From assembly GCF_048066175.1 (NCBI RefSeq), contig NZ_JBLTXA010000017.1, positions 25,244 through 89,243 on the forward strand: a stretch of 64,000 bases of DNA, written 5' to 3'. Under the pieces are notes generated by a model. The model was not told where the DNA came from, did no database searches, and saw only the letters and a list, made by a program, of their open reading frames with translations. A program made the translations under genes and the position numbers. Position 1 is the stretch's first letter. Each line of letters opens with the position of its first letter. This DNA comes from Niveispirillum fermenti (GTDB taxonomy: Bacteria; Pseudomonadota; Alphaproteobacteria; Azospirillales; Azospirillaceae). This document shows positions 1 through 8,171 of the stretch, one piece after another.

Positions 1-548
1 GTATGGGAGATGACCAGGGCCGCCGCGTTCGGCCCCAACAGGGTGGCCGACATGGCCTGCACATGGAAGTCGGTATAGGCGACGCAGGGGATGCCCAGCC
101 GGAAGAACTTGTTCTGCGCATCCATGGCCACCACGCCCGATGCGCCGAAGCCGTAGAATTCCATGCGCTGCGCCGCGGTCAGGATGCTGACCGCCTGTTC
201 CAGCGCCTCGGGATTGGTGTGGTTGCGCACACGGGTCAGGGACGCGATGGACCGGTTCAGCACCTTGGCCGCCACATCAACCACGGGATCATCGGGCCGC
301 ACCTCCTCATGCACATAAGGGGTGCCCGTGGCCAGGTCCTGGGCCAGGCGCAGCTTGAAATCCTGGAAACCGGCACAGCCGATGGACCGGCAGAAGCGCA
401 CGACGGTGGGCTGGCTGACCTGCGCCTCGCGCGCCACCTCCGCCACAGAGGCGTTGACCACCGAATGCGGGCGCTTCAGCACCACTTCGGCGATCTTCTG
501 TTCCGACCGCCGGAGACCGGCCTGCATGCCGCGGATACGTTCAAGCAC
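1..548 (-). CDS. hexR: RpiR-family repressor of the Entner-Doudoroff genes, HexR-like (C-terminus beyond the window)
   Basis: The minus-strand frame is open from a GTG at 546-548 to the left edge, giving 182 residues. The start is chosen because GGGGAG lies 7 nt upstream and the protein then opens MLERIRGMQAGLRRSEQKIA, typical of HexR. Residues about 1-75 are the RpiR helix-turn-helix, with VAREAQVSQPTVVRFCRSIG as the recognition region. The following part, with FYGFGASG, is the start of the SIS sugar-phosphate-binding domain. In characterised proteobacteria HexR represses zwf, edd and eda and is released by 2-keto-3-deoxy-6-phosphogluconate. Here it is divergent from exactly that operon, which supports the name. 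The effector is inferred from the family. The missing C-terminus is only an effect of the window edge. Confidence 0.9.
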   Translation of the reverse strand, partial: MLERIRGMQAGLRRSEQKIAEVVLKRPHSVVNASVAEVAREAQVSQPTVVRFCRSIGCAGFQDFKLRLAQDLATGTPYVHEEVRPDDPVVDVAAKVLNRSIASLTRVRNHTNPEALEQAVSILTAAQRMEFYGFGASGVVAMDAQNKFFRLGIPCVAYTDFHVQAMSATLLGPNAAALVISH

Positions 549-600
549 GGTCGCGCTCCCCAAACCTTCAAATCCGAAAGGGCCGCGGGCGATGCGGCGA

Positions 601-615
601 TGTAAGGGAATTACA
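601..615. promoter_or_regulatory. Candidate HexR operator 1 (hexR side)
   Basis: TGTAAGGGAATTACA is a 15-bp palindrome with perfect TGTAA/TTACA arms, close to the published HexR consensus TGTAATTAAATTACA. It lies 53 nt upstream of the hexR GTG. Read on the minus strand, its first six bases TGTAAT form the -10 box of a good promoter, so binding would block hexR transcription (autorepression). The match is seen; the binding is inferred. Confidence 0.7.
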
Positions 616-638
616 CGAAATCCATCGGGATTTGGCAA
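610..638 (-). promoter_or_regulatory. Predicted hexR promoter
   Basis: On the minus strand TTGCCA (633-638, 5 of 6 to the -35 consensus) is followed after 17 nt by TGTAAT (610-615, 5 of 6 to the -10 consensus). The -10 overlaps the palindrome at 601-615. No other sigma-70-like pair of this quality was seen between this point and the hexR start. Confidence 0.6.
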
Positions 639-825
639 GGCCGGCATATCGGCGGTAATGGCGGGGCACGGTTGTTTCCCCCGCTTTGATCATTGCGCGT
701 GCAAAATGCCTTTCAGAGGGCATGGAACGTAGTAAAGTTACGCCGCAGCGCAGCGTGGCGGGACGAAACATGCGCACCTTAGCCGGAATCGCTATACTTG
801 CACGTAATGCCCGCTTGCCCCGGAC

Positions 826-840
826 TGTAATTCTGCTACA
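826..840. promoter_or_regulatory. Candidate HexR operator 2 (zwf side)
   Basis: TGTAATTCTGCTACA has the same 15-bp architecture as operator 1, with one mismatch between arms (TGTAA/CTACA). It is 86 nt upstream of the zwf ATG. A weak promoter pair, TTGCCC (815-820) and TACATT (837-842, 16-nt spacer), would be covered by it. The rest of the 378-bp hexR-zwf gap (549-926) shows no ORF or other strong element. Confidence 0.6.
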
Positions 841-926
841 TTCACAGGCAGAGGGCCGCGCGGGGTTCCGCGCGGTCGCGGCCGGAGAACGGCTGGAAAG
901 ACGAAGAAACGGGCGGGCCGGGTGCC

Positions 927-2405
927 ATGGCTGATGTGATGCAGGTGAACCCCTTCGATTACGTGGTGTTCGGCGGTACGGGCGATCTCGCCCTGCGCAA
1001 GCTGATGCCCGCGCTCTACTATCGGGAGCGCGACCATCAGTTGACGGACGACAGCCGCATCGTGGGCGTGTCGCGCACCGACCAGGGCACCGCGCAGTTC
1101 CGCCAGCAGATTGCCGCGGCGCTGGAACAGTTCGTGCCGGCCGACGATATCGACCCCGCCGTGCTGGACCGGTTCCTGGGCCGCATCGCCTATGTGGCGC
1201 TGGATGCGACCAAGCCGGACGGCCACTGGCCGCAACTGGCCGAGGCGTTGAAGGACGGGGGCGAGAAGGCCCGCGTCTTCTATCTGGCCACCTCCCCGGC
1301 GCTGTTCGGCGCCATCTGCCGCAACATCCGCCAAGCCGGCCTGATCTGTCCGAAGACGCGCGTCGTGCTGGAAAAGCCGATCGGCAAGGACCGGGCATCG
1401 GCCAACGCCGTAAATGACGAGGTCGGCGCCATCTTCAAGGAAGAGCAGATCTTCCGCATCGACCATTACCTGGGCAAGGAGTCGGTGCAGAACCTGATGG
1501 TCCTGCGTTTCGGCAACGCCCTGTTCGAGCCGTTGTGGAATGCCGGCTATATCGACCATGTGCAGATCACCGTGGCCGAGAAGGTGGGCGTGGAGGGGCG
1601 GGCCGAGTATTACGACAAGGCCGGCGCACTGCGCGACATGGTGCAGAACCATTTCCTCCAGTTGCTGTGCCTGGTGGCCATGGAGCCGCCTTCGTCGCTG
1701 ACGGAGGACATGATCCGCAACGAGAAGATCAAGGTGCTCCGCGCCCTGCGCCCCATCACGGTGCAGGATGTGAAGGCCAAGACCGTGCGCGGCCAGTACC
1801 GGCCCGGCGCGATCGAGGGCAAGTCCGTCCCCGGATATCCCGACGAACTGGGCAGCAGCTCGAACACTGAAACCTTCGTCGCCATCAAGGCGGAAATCGA
1901 CAATTGGCGGTGGGGCGGGGTGCCGTTCTATCTGCGCACCGGCAAGCGCATGGCGACCCGCTATTCGGAAATCGTCGTGCAGTTCAAGGCCGTACCCCAT
2001 TCGGTGTTCGATCGTGGTGCCGGCGAACTGACCGCCAACCGGCTGGTCATCCGCCTGCAGCCCGACGAGGGCGTGAACCTGTCCATCATGACCAAGGTGC
2101 CGGGCCCCGGCGGGTTGCGCCTGCGTTCCGTGCCGTTGAACCTTTCCTATGCCGAAACGTTCAAGGATCGTTATCCCGATGCCTATGAACGGCTGCTGAT
2201 GGATACGGTGCGGGGCAACCCGTCCCTGTTCATGCGCCGGGACGAGGTGGATGCCGCCTGGGCCTGGATCGACACGATCCTGAAGGGCTGGAAGGATGCC
2301 GACCAGGCGACCGAACCCTATCCGGCCGGAAGCTGGGGGCCGCTGTCGGCCGCCCTGCTGCTGGCCCGCGACGATCGGCGGTGGAACGATGCCGAATATC
2401 AATGA
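927..2405 (+). CDS. zwf: Glucose-6-phosphate 1-dehydrogenase
   Basis: This gene encodes 492 residues, the usual length for Zwf. It oxidises glucose 6-phosphate to 6-phosphogluconolactone with NAD(P)+ in the cytosol, the entry step to the Entner-Doudoroff and pentose phosphate routes. The nucleotide-binding motif FGGTGDLALRKLMPALY is at residues about 12-28, and the active-site signature RIDHYLGKE is at about 178-186, with its lysine and the DHYLGK histidine intact. The ATG at 927 is supported by protein homology rather than by a strong ribosome binding site. It is the first gene of zwf-pgl-edd-eda, and its stop overlaps the start of pgl by 17 nt, implying translational coupling. A candidate HexR operator lies just upstream. 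Confidence 0.97.
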   Translation: MADVMQVNPFDYVVFGGTGDLALRKLMPALYYRERDHQLTDDSRIVGVSRTDQGTAQFRQQIAAALEQFVPADDIDPAVLDRFLGRIAYVALDATKPDGHWPQLAEALKDGGEKARVFYLATSPALFGAICRNIRQAGLICPKTRVVLEKPIGKDRASANAVNDEVGAIFKEEQIFRIDHYLGKESVQNLMVLRFGNALFEPLWNAGYIDHVQITVAEKVGVEGRAEYYDKAGALRDMVQNHFLQLLCLVAMEPPSSLTEDMIRNEKIKVLRALRPITVQDVKAKTVRGQYRPGAIEGKSVPGYPDELGSSSNTETFVAIKAEIDNWRWGGVPFYLRTGKRMATRYSEIVVQFKAVPHSVFDRGAGELTANRLVIRLQPDEGVNLSIMTKVPGPGGLRLRSVPLNLSYAETFKDRYPDAYERLLMDTVRGNPSLFMRRDEVDAAWAWIDTILKGWKDADQATEPYPAGSWGPLSAALLLARDDRRWNDAEYQ

Positions 2406-3093
2406 GTTCAAGGCATTCGCCGACAAGCCGGTATTGGTGGCGGCGCTGGCCGACCATGTCGCCGCGACGATCGTGGCAGCCGTCGCCGATCATGGCTGGG
2501 CCTCGCTGGTCCTGTCCGGCGGCTCCACGCCGGCCGACCTGTTCGTGCGGCTGGATCGCATCGACCTGCCTTGGGACAAGGTCTATCTGACCCTGTCGGA
2601 TGAGCGCTGGGTCGATCTGGACGATCCGGCCAGCAACGAGGCGATGGTCCGCCGCACCCTGGCCACGGCCGTGGCCGGGGGGGCAACCGTCGTCGGGCTG
2701 AAAAGCGTCGGTACCACGCCGGCCGACGGCCTGCCCCGCACCAGCAGCCGGCTGGCCACCATGCCACGCCCCTACGACCTTGTGCTGCTGGGCATGGGGG
2801 AGGACAGCCACACGGCCAGCTTCTTCCCCGGTGCCGCCGGCCTGGAAGAGGCGTTGACCGGGTCGCTGGGCCTGGCGGTGGCGGCCGTGGCCCCGGTCGG
2901 GGGCGTGCCGGCCCGCATCACCCTGACCCGGCCGGAATTGCTGCGCACACAGCAGGTGATCCTGCTGATAACGGGGCCCCGCAAGAAGGAGGTCCTGGAA
3001 ATGGCGCTGCAACCCGGCCCCATGGAGGCGGCCCCCGTCCGCGCCGTCCTGCACCAGGAACAGGTTCCCGTTTCCATCTGGTGGGCGCCGTAA
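2389..3093 (+). CDS. pgl: 6-phosphogluconolactonase
   Basis: The predicted protein has 234 residues and starts MPNINEFKAF at an ATG inside the last codons of zwf. The frame stays open further upstream, but that part reads through zwf sequence and is not conserved. The enzyme hydrolyses 6-phosphogluconolactone to 6-phosphogluconate. Family signatures are LSGGSTP (about residues 43-49), LSDERWV, and LLGMGEDSHTASFFPG, where the usual DGHTAS is DSHTAS, a conservative departure. It is the second gene of the Entner-Doudoroff operon, immediately after the dehydrogenase that makes its substrate. Confidence 0.95.
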   Translation: MPNINEFKAFADKPVLVAALADHVAATIVAAVADHGWASLVLSGGSTPADLFVRLDRIDLPWDKVYLTLSDERWVDLDDPASNEAMVRRTLATAVAGGATVVGLKSVGTTPADGLPRTSSRLATMPRPYDLVLLGMGEDSHTASFFPGAAGLEEALTGSLGLAVAAVAPVGGVPARITLTRPELLRTQQVILLITGPRKKEVLEMALQPGPMEAAPVRAVLHQEQVPVSIWWAP

Positions 3094-3135
3094 CCCCCGT
3101 CCATGACCGGGCGCCCCTGAAGGAGGAAGTTCGAG

Positions 3136-4968
3136 ATGACACAGGACGCCATCCGCCGCGTCACGGACAGGATCGTCGGGCGCAGCGTCGCTACCCGATC
3201 CAGATATCTGGAGCAAACCCGCGCCGCCGCCGGCAAGGGTCCGCGCCGCGGCACGCTGGCCTGTGGCAACCTGGCCCATGGCTTCGCCGCCTGTGCGCCC
3301 GATGACAAGGCCAAGCTGAAATCCGGGATGGAGCCGAACATCGCCATCGTGTCGTCCTACAACGACATGCTGTCGGCGCATCAGCCGCTGGAGCGCTATC
3401 CGGCCCTGATCAAGGACGCCGTGCGCAAGGTGGGGGCCGTGGCGCAGTTCGCGGGCGGCGTGCCCGCCATGTGCGACGGCGTCACCCAGGGGCAGCCCGG
3501 CATGGAACTGTCCCTGTTCTCCCGCGATGTCATCGCCATGTCGACCGCTATCGCGCTGTCGCACAACATGTTCGATGCGGGCCTGTATCTGGGTGTGTGC
3601 GACAAGATCGTGCCGGGCCTGTTCATCGGCGCGCTGTCCTTCGGCCATCTGCCGGCGGTCTTCGTGCCGGCCGGCCCCATGACGTCCGGCCTGTCCAACC
3701 CGGAAAAGGCCAAGGTCCGCCAGCTCTATGCCGAAGGCAAGCTGGGGCGCGACGCCCTGCTGGAAGCGGAGTCGCAGAGCTATCACGGGCCGGGCACCTG
3801 CACTTTCTACGGCACCGCCAATTCCAACCAGATGATGATGGAGATCATGGGCCTGCACCTGCCCGGCTCCAGCTTCATCAACCCCAACACGCCGCTGCGC
3901 GACGCGCTGACGGTGGCCGCCGCCGAACGGGCGGCGAGGATCACGGCGCTGGGTGACGAATATACCCCCATCTGCGACGTGATCGACGAGAAGGCCATCG
4001 TCAACGCCGTCATCGGCCTGATGGCGACGGGCGGGTCCACCAACCATGCCATGCATCTGGTCGCCATGGCCGCCGCTGCCGGCATCCTGATCGACTGGCA
4101 GGATTTCAGCGACCTGTCGTCCGCCGTCCCGCTGCTGGCCCGCGTCTATCCCAACGGCGTGGCCGATGTGAACCATTTCCACGCGGCCGGCGGCATGCAG
4201 TTCGTCATCTCCGAACTGCTGGACAACGGCCTGCTGCATGGCGATGTGAAGACGGTGGCCGGTGATGGGCTGGATGCCTATCGCCAGGACGCCTTCCTGG
4301 ACAATCACGGGGTCGCCACCTGGCGCCTGGGCGTCCGGCAGAGCGCCGACACCAAGGTGCTGCGCCCCGTCGCCGACCCGTTCGACAGCACGGGCGGCAT
4401 GCGGCTTCTGTCCGGCAATCTGGGCCGCGGCGTCATCAAGGTGTCGGCCGTGAAGCCCGAACACCGGATGATCGAGGCGCCTGCCGCCGTGTTCGACAGC
4501 CAGGACGACCTGCAGGCCGCCTTCAAGGCCGGCGCGCTGAACCGTGATGTGGTGGCCGTGGTTCGGTTCCAGGGGCCGCGCGCCAATGGCATGCCGGAAC
4601 TGCACAAGCTGACCCCCGGCCTGGGCGTGCTGCAGGACAAGGGGTTCAAGGTGGCCCTGGTCACCGACGGCCGCATGTCGGGGGCCAGCGGCAAGGTGCC
4701 GGCCGCCATCCACATCACCCCCGAATGCCTGGGCGGCGGCCCGCTGGCCAAGGTGCGCGACGGCGACATCATCCGTCTGGACGCCGAAACCGGGGAATTG
4801 AACGTGCTGGTCGATGCCGCCGAATTCGCCGCCCGCACCGTGACCATGCCCGACCTGTCGGGCAATGAATGGGGCATGGGCCGCAACCTGTTCGGCGCCT
4901 TCCGCGCCGCTGCCACCGGCGCGGAGCAGGGAGCCTCCTGCTTCGCCGCACCCGCAACCACCGCCTGA
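3136..4968 (+). CDS. edd: Phosphogluconate dehydratase
   Basis: This 610-residue protein has the standard size for Edd of the IlvD/Edd family. It dehydrates 6-phosphogluconate to 2-keto-3-deoxy-6-phosphogluconate and needs an iron-sulfur cluster. Conserved blocks seen include SSYNDMLSAHQP (about residues 73-84), PAMCDGVTQGQPGMELS with a cluster cysteine, ATGGSTNHAMHL, and the C-terminal GRMSGASGKVPAAIHI. AAGGAGGAAG lies about 8 nt before the ATG, the strongest ribosome binding site in the operon. It starts 42 nt after pgl and ends 15 nt before eda. Confidence 0.97.
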   Translation: MTQDAIRRVTDRIVGRSVATRSRYLEQTRAAAGKGPRRGTLACGNLAHGFAACAPDDKAKLKSGMEPNIAIVSSYNDMLSAHQPLERYPALIKDAVRKVGAVAQFAGGVPAMCDGVTQGQPGMELSLFSRDVIAMSTAIALSHNMFDAGLYLGVCDKIVPGLFIGALSFGHLPAVFVPAGPMTSGLSNPEKAKVRQLYAEGKLGRDALLEAESQSYHGPGTCTFYGTANSNQMMMEIMGLHLPGSSFINPNTPLRDALTVAAAERAARITALGDEYTPICDVIDEKAIVNAVIGLMATGGSTNHAMHLVAMAAAAGILIDWQDFSDLSSAVPLLARVYPNGVADVNHFHAAGGMQFVISELLDNGLLHGDVKTVAGDGLDAYRQDAFLDNHGVATWRLGVRQSADTKVLRPVADPFDSTGGMRLLSGNLGRGVIKVSAVKPEHRMIEAPAAVFDSQDDLQAAFKAGALNRDVVAVVRFQGPRANGMPELHKLTPGLGVLQDKGFKVALVTDGRMSGASGKVPAAIHITPECLGGGPLAKVRDGDIIRLDAETGELNVLVDAAEFAARTVTMPDLSGNEWGMGRNLFGAFRAAATGAEQGASCFAAPATTA

Positions 4969-4983
4969 CCGGACCTGACCCCG

Positions 4984-5616
4984 ATGCGCATGGATATCGA
5001 CCACATTGCCAGCCTTGCCCCGGTGATCCCGGTCATCATCATCGACCGGCTGGAGGATGCCGAGCCGCTGGCCAAGGCCCTGGTGGCCGGCGGCCTTCCC
5101 GTGCTGGAGGTGACGCTGCGCTCGCCCGCGGCCCTGGATGCCATGGCCATCATGGCCAAGGTGCCGGGCGCGGTCGTCGGGGCCGGCACCGTGATCGACA
5201 AGGCGCAGGTGAAGGATGTGGCCGACGCGGGCGCCAGGTTCATCGTCAGCCCCGGCGCCTATCCCGACCTGGTGGATGCGGTGCTGGACAGCACCATCCC
5301 CTATCTGCCCGGCGTCGCCACCCCGGCAGAGATGATGTATCTGCTGTCGCGCGGCATCCATCACCAGAAACTGTTCCCCGCCACGGTGGTGGGCGGCATC
5401 GACATGCTGAAGGCCGTGGCCTCGCCCCTGTCGAAGATCCGCTTCTGCCCGACCGGTGGCATCACCGCCTCCACAGCCCCCGATTTCCTGGCCCTGCCCA
5501 ATGTCATGTGCGTGGGCGGGTCCTGGGTGACGCCGGCCAGGCTGGTGAAGGATGGCAACTGGGCGGCGATCACCGAACTGGCCCGCCAGGCCGCGGCCCT
5601 GCGTCCGGCGGGATGA
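4984..5616 (+). CDS. eda: 2-keto-3-deoxy-6-phosphogluconate aldolase
   Basis: The product has 210 residues, as expected for Eda. It cleaves KDPG to pyruvate and glyceraldehyde 3-phosphate and completes the Entner-Doudoroff pathway. Seen motifs are LEVTLRSP with the catalytic glutamate (about residue 43), VVGAGTV, the Schiff-base region FIVSPGAYPDLV, and FCPTGGI near the phosphate site. ATG 4984 was taken as start; the in-frame ATG at 4990 is possible. It is the last gene of the operon, with a factor-independent terminator about 100 nt downstream. Confidence 0.96.
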   Translation: MRMDIDHIASLAPVIPVIIIDRLEDAEPLAKALVAGGLPVLEVTLRSPAALDAMAIMAKVPGAVVGAGTVIDKAQVKDVADAGARFIVSPGAYPDLVDAVLDSTIPYLPGVATPAEMMYLLSRGIHHQKLFPATVVGGIDMLKAVASPLSKIRFCPTGGITASTAPDFLALPNVMCVGGSWVTPARLVKDGNWAAITELARQAAALRPAG

Positions 5617-5716
5617 CTTTTCACACGCCCGGTACCGCGCCCCAGCGGGGCCGTACCGGCCATCAGGGTCCTCTACGACCGCCGTTGTCCGGTCATTTCA
5701 CGGCGGTCGACCTTGT

Positions 5717-5754
5717 GGGCGGTCGGGGTCATCCCCGGCCGCCCTCCTTTTTTT
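5717..5754 (+). terminator. Terminator of the zwf-pgl-edd-eda operon
   Basis: A 12-bp stem, GGGCGGTCGGGG paired with CCCCGGCCGCCC with one G-T pair and a 4-nt loop, is followed by a T run (5748-5754). A second hairpin without a T tract (GACCGCCG 5677-5684 with CGGCGGTC 5701-5708) lies just before it. Confidence 0.85.
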
Positions 5755-6071
5755 GCAGGGTCCGCCCATTTACGCGCCAGTGCCGCCCTTTTGGGCAAGG
5801 TTCATGCCGCCACCATCCCGGTCCGGCCGTCCAAGTGCCTGATCCTGAAGGCCGGGCAACCGGCACCACACTTGGCACGCGATTCGCAATCCGGTTACCC
5901 GCACATGCGGCGGAGATATTGGGCTCTCCACCGGCTGGCGACAGGCGGGCAGCATGGTGTGGAATTGGGTCCGTGGTGGGGCCCGACCCGGGTGGCGGCG
6001 TCGGCTGGCAGGTTTCCTGCCACCGGCGCCGTTTTTTTCGGCCCGGGTGCCGATCACCGGCAATACGGCTC
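5755..6071. other. Intergenic spacer without recognised gene
   Basis: The spacer separates the eda terminator from the composite hairpin repeat. It is GC-rich, the frames through it have no recognisable protein family and no ribosome binding site, and no promoter or RNA motif was recognised. Confidence 0.5.
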
Positions 6072-6231
6072 TAATACTATTTTGCGGTGACCAGAACCTA
6101 TTGGTTCTGGTCACCGCCCTCAATTGCCGGCGCCAACATTCGTTGGCTTGGCTGCACCGCACGAGCGGCGCGGCGGCCGTCGCCGCCGGACCAACTTGCG
6201 ATGAGTTCTACTCATCGCAAGTTGGTATAAG
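6072..6231. repeat. Composite hairpin repeat, copy 1
   Basis: This is a block of consecutive stem-loops beginning TAATACTATTTTG and ending GTTGGTATAAG. Hairpin I pairs CGGTGACCAGAACC (6085-6098) with GGTTCTGGTCACCG (6103-6116), perfect over 14 bp. Hairpin II is GCCAACATTCGTTGGC. A GC-rich GGCGGCCGTCGCCGCC follows. The terminal hairpin pairs CCAACTTGCGATGAG (6191-6205) with CTCATCGCAAGTTGG (6211-6225), perfect over 15 bp. The same order of modules recurs near 15.7, 20.1 and 26.1 kb with compensatory stem changes. It lies between the converging eda and GNAT genes. Confidence 0.85.
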
Positions 6232-6348
6232 CAGATTTTCCGAACGCCGCCCACAGATGGGCGGGCTCGGAAAATCTGCAAACCATGGAGTCGGCAGGTT
6301 CCTCCAGGCCAGGCCAGGCCATGTGTGGCCCGATCTGGAGGAACCTGC
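6231..6348. repeat. Two further long hairpins next to repeat copy 1
   Basis: GCAGATTTTCCGA (6231-6243) pairs perfectly with TCGGAAAATCTGC (6267-6279), enclosing an inner CGCCCA/TGGGCG stem. GCAGGTTCCTCCAG (6294-6307) pairs perfectly with CTGGAGGAACCTGC (6335-6348), which ends exactly before the GNAT stop codon. Neither has a U tract, so simple terminators are unlikely. They look like extra modules of the neighbouring hairpin repeat. Confidence 0.75.
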
Positions 6349-6879
6349 TTAGGCGGCCGGCGACCGATACAGCACGTGCCGGCACAGCGGATGGTCCGTC
6401 GCCAGCGACGGATGGTCGAAATCGCCATCAGCGTCACGGATCAGACCGATCCGCTCCATCACGGCCCGGCTGGCATGGTTGCCGACAGCGGTGATGGCCA
6501 CGATATCGGACAGGCCTGCCTGCCGCCGGCCGAAATCAAGCGCCGCGCGGGCCCCCTCCGTCGCCAGGCCGCGCCCCTGCCATGCCGCGCCCAGACGCCA
6601 GCCGATATCGATGGCGGGGGTGAAATGCGCGTCGAACCGTGTGGGCTGCAACCCGATCATGCCGACCAGACCGCCCCCGTCCCGCAGGCACGCCGCCCAA
6701 TAGCAGAAGCCCAGCCGCTGCTGATACTCCTGCTGCCGCGCGATGGCAGCAGCCGTCATGTCGCGTGTGATGGGCCCACCCAGCCAGCGACTGACGGCGG
6801 GATCGGCATTGATGGCGGCCAGGGCCTCCAGGTCCCCGTCCCGCCAGGGGCGAAGGATCAGACGGTCGGTTTCGATCAT
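6349..6879 (-). CDS. GNAT-family N-acetyltransferase (RimJ/RimL-like)
   Basis: From the ATG at 6877-6879 the protein has 176 residues and opens MIETDRLILRPWRDGD, the usual start of RimJ/RimL-type acetyltransferases. A TTG five codons upstream overlaps the stop of the preceding gene and is less likely; GAGG sits 9 nt before the ATG. The acetyl-CoA loop is GAAWQGRGLATEGARAAL (about residues 98-115), and the late motif ASRAVMERIGLIRD is also typical. The acceptor substrate cannot be told from sequence. It is directly downstream of the Nudix/winged-helix gene and probably cotranscribed with it. Confidence 0.85.
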   Translation of the reverse strand: MIETDRLILRPWRDGDLEALAAINADPAVSRWLGGPITRDMTAAAIARQQEYQQRLGFCYWAACLRDGGGLVGMIGLQPTRFDAHFTPAIDIGWRLGAAWQGRGLATEGARAALDFGRRQAGLSDIVAITAVGNHASRAVMERIGLIRDADGDFDHPSLATDHPLCRHVLYRSPAA

Positions 6880-6890
6880 CCCCACCGGCC

Positions 6891-7919
6891 TCAATCCACC
6901 ATGCGGACCTGCGGCAGGCCGATGCCGGCCGCCACCCGTTCCCGCAGCACGTCGCGGCGGAACCGGTGCAGCTCGGCCGGCCGCCCGCCCGTTCGGGCCT
7001 CCTGCGTGCCGGTAGCCTCCACCAGCCCGCCGGCCAGCACCAGTCGGCGGAAATTCTGCTTGTGCAACTGCACGCCCGACAGGGCCTCCACGGTGCGCTG
7101 CAGGCGGAACAGGGTGAATTGCGGCGGCAGCAGATCGAAGACCAGCGGCCGGTATTTCAGCTTGCCCCGCAGGCGGCCCAGCGCCACCGCCAGGATGCGC
7201 CGGTTGTCCTGCGCCATGGGCGACCCCATGCGGGCGGCCAGACCGGGTTCATCCAGATGGCCATTGTCCAGGACCAGCCCCAGGCGCTGGCGGATGGCAC
7301 GGTCGCGCCGCGCCTCCTCCACCAGCCCGGCGCTGTATAGAAGCTCGTAGCGCTCCAGCACGCGCTCGGTGTCCCACAATTCCTCCTCCGCGAAGGTGGT
7401 GGAGACACGCTCGGCCCGGGCCGCGGCGATGGCGGTGTCCGGCGCGGCGGCGATCCAGCGCGACAGGGCGGGCGCAATGGTCCGGGTCAGGATGTCCGGC
7501 TTGCCATCGCGCCAATCCTCCCAGGGGAAGTAATCGTACCAGTCGTGCCATTCCGCGGCCCCGCTGCCCGACAGCGGCGCCTCGCGCGCCAGCGCCATAT
7601 AGCCCACGGAAACTACACGCGGCCCCCCTTCCAGCTCGCGCGGGTCACGGTACTTGTCCCCGAAGGTATAGAGCTGCTCGACATAGCGTAGCGGCAGGCC
7701 GGTCTGTGCCTCCACCCAGCGGCGCAGGCCCTGTTCCAGCGTGCGGTCGCGCTCGGCCGCGAACGGGCCGAAGGGCAGCGCGTCCAGCCCTTCGGTGGCA
7801 TCGCGCTGTTCGGGGGTGGCCAGATTGTGCGTCATGCGCCGCACCACCAGCACACGCGGCACCTCGTCCGTCACCGCGACGATGACGGCGGTCAGACCCA
7901 GGACGGTCGAGTCGGCCAT
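6891..7919 (-). CDS. Nudix-fold protein with C-terminal winged helix, NadQ/NrtR-like putative NAD regulator
   Basis: The product has 342 residues from the ATG at 7917-7919 (MADSTVLGLTAVIVAV). Residues about 5-150 have the Nudix fold, but the Nudix box is degenerate: where GX5EX7REUXEEXGU is expected there is TLEQGLRRWVEAQTGLP, lacking the REXXEE metal ligands. The C-terminal part (about 225-340) reads as a winged-helix domain, with LFRLQRTVEALSGVQLHKQNF and FRRLVLAGGLVEATG. This two-domain plan is that of NrtR and of the alphaproteobacterial NAD regulator NadQ (COG4111), which I think it is. It could alternatively be an uncharacterised Nudix hydrolase. Family placement is fairly sure; the role is inferred. 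Confidence 0.7.
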   Translation of the reverse strand: MADSTVLGLTAVIVAVTDEVPRVLVVRRMTHNLATPEQRDATEGLDALPFGPFAAERDRTLEQGLRRWVEAQTGLPLRYVEQLYTFGDKYRDPRELEGGPRVVSVGYMALAREAPLSGSGAAEWHDWYDYFPWEDWRDGKPDILTRTIAPALSRWIAAAPDTAIAAARAERVSTTFAEEELWDTERVLERYELLYSAGLVEEARRDRAIRQRLGLVLDNGHLDEPGLAARMGSPMAQDNRRILAVALGRLRGKLKYRPLVFDLLPPQFTLFRLQRTVEALSGVQLHKQNFRRLVLAGGLVEATGTQEARTGGRPAELHRFRRDVLRERVAAGIGLPQVRMVD

Positions 7920-8171
7920 GGGCACGGGTGCCTTTCCCCCTCTCCTGCGGTGCCGCGCTTGGCAGCGGATTCGAAAACAAAGCCGCAGTCGCTTGTAAAG
8001 CAATGGAATGCCGTATACCAGCCCATCGGCGGCATTTGCGTTTCGGTTCTCCGAACATCACCGCCAAGGCCTTTCTGCGGACACATAAATGGCGCAAGGT
8101 GCCCCGGCAAACCGTGCCGGGGCCGATCCATGGGCTCCGACAAGATACGGTGCCATAGTGGGAGATCAGTC

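Noticed and set aside
2230..5364. A very long open frame antisense to pgl, edd and eda
   Set aside because: It is a shadow of the strong G/C third-position bias of the real genes; its translation is low-complexity (H, G, Q, R rich) with no family signature.
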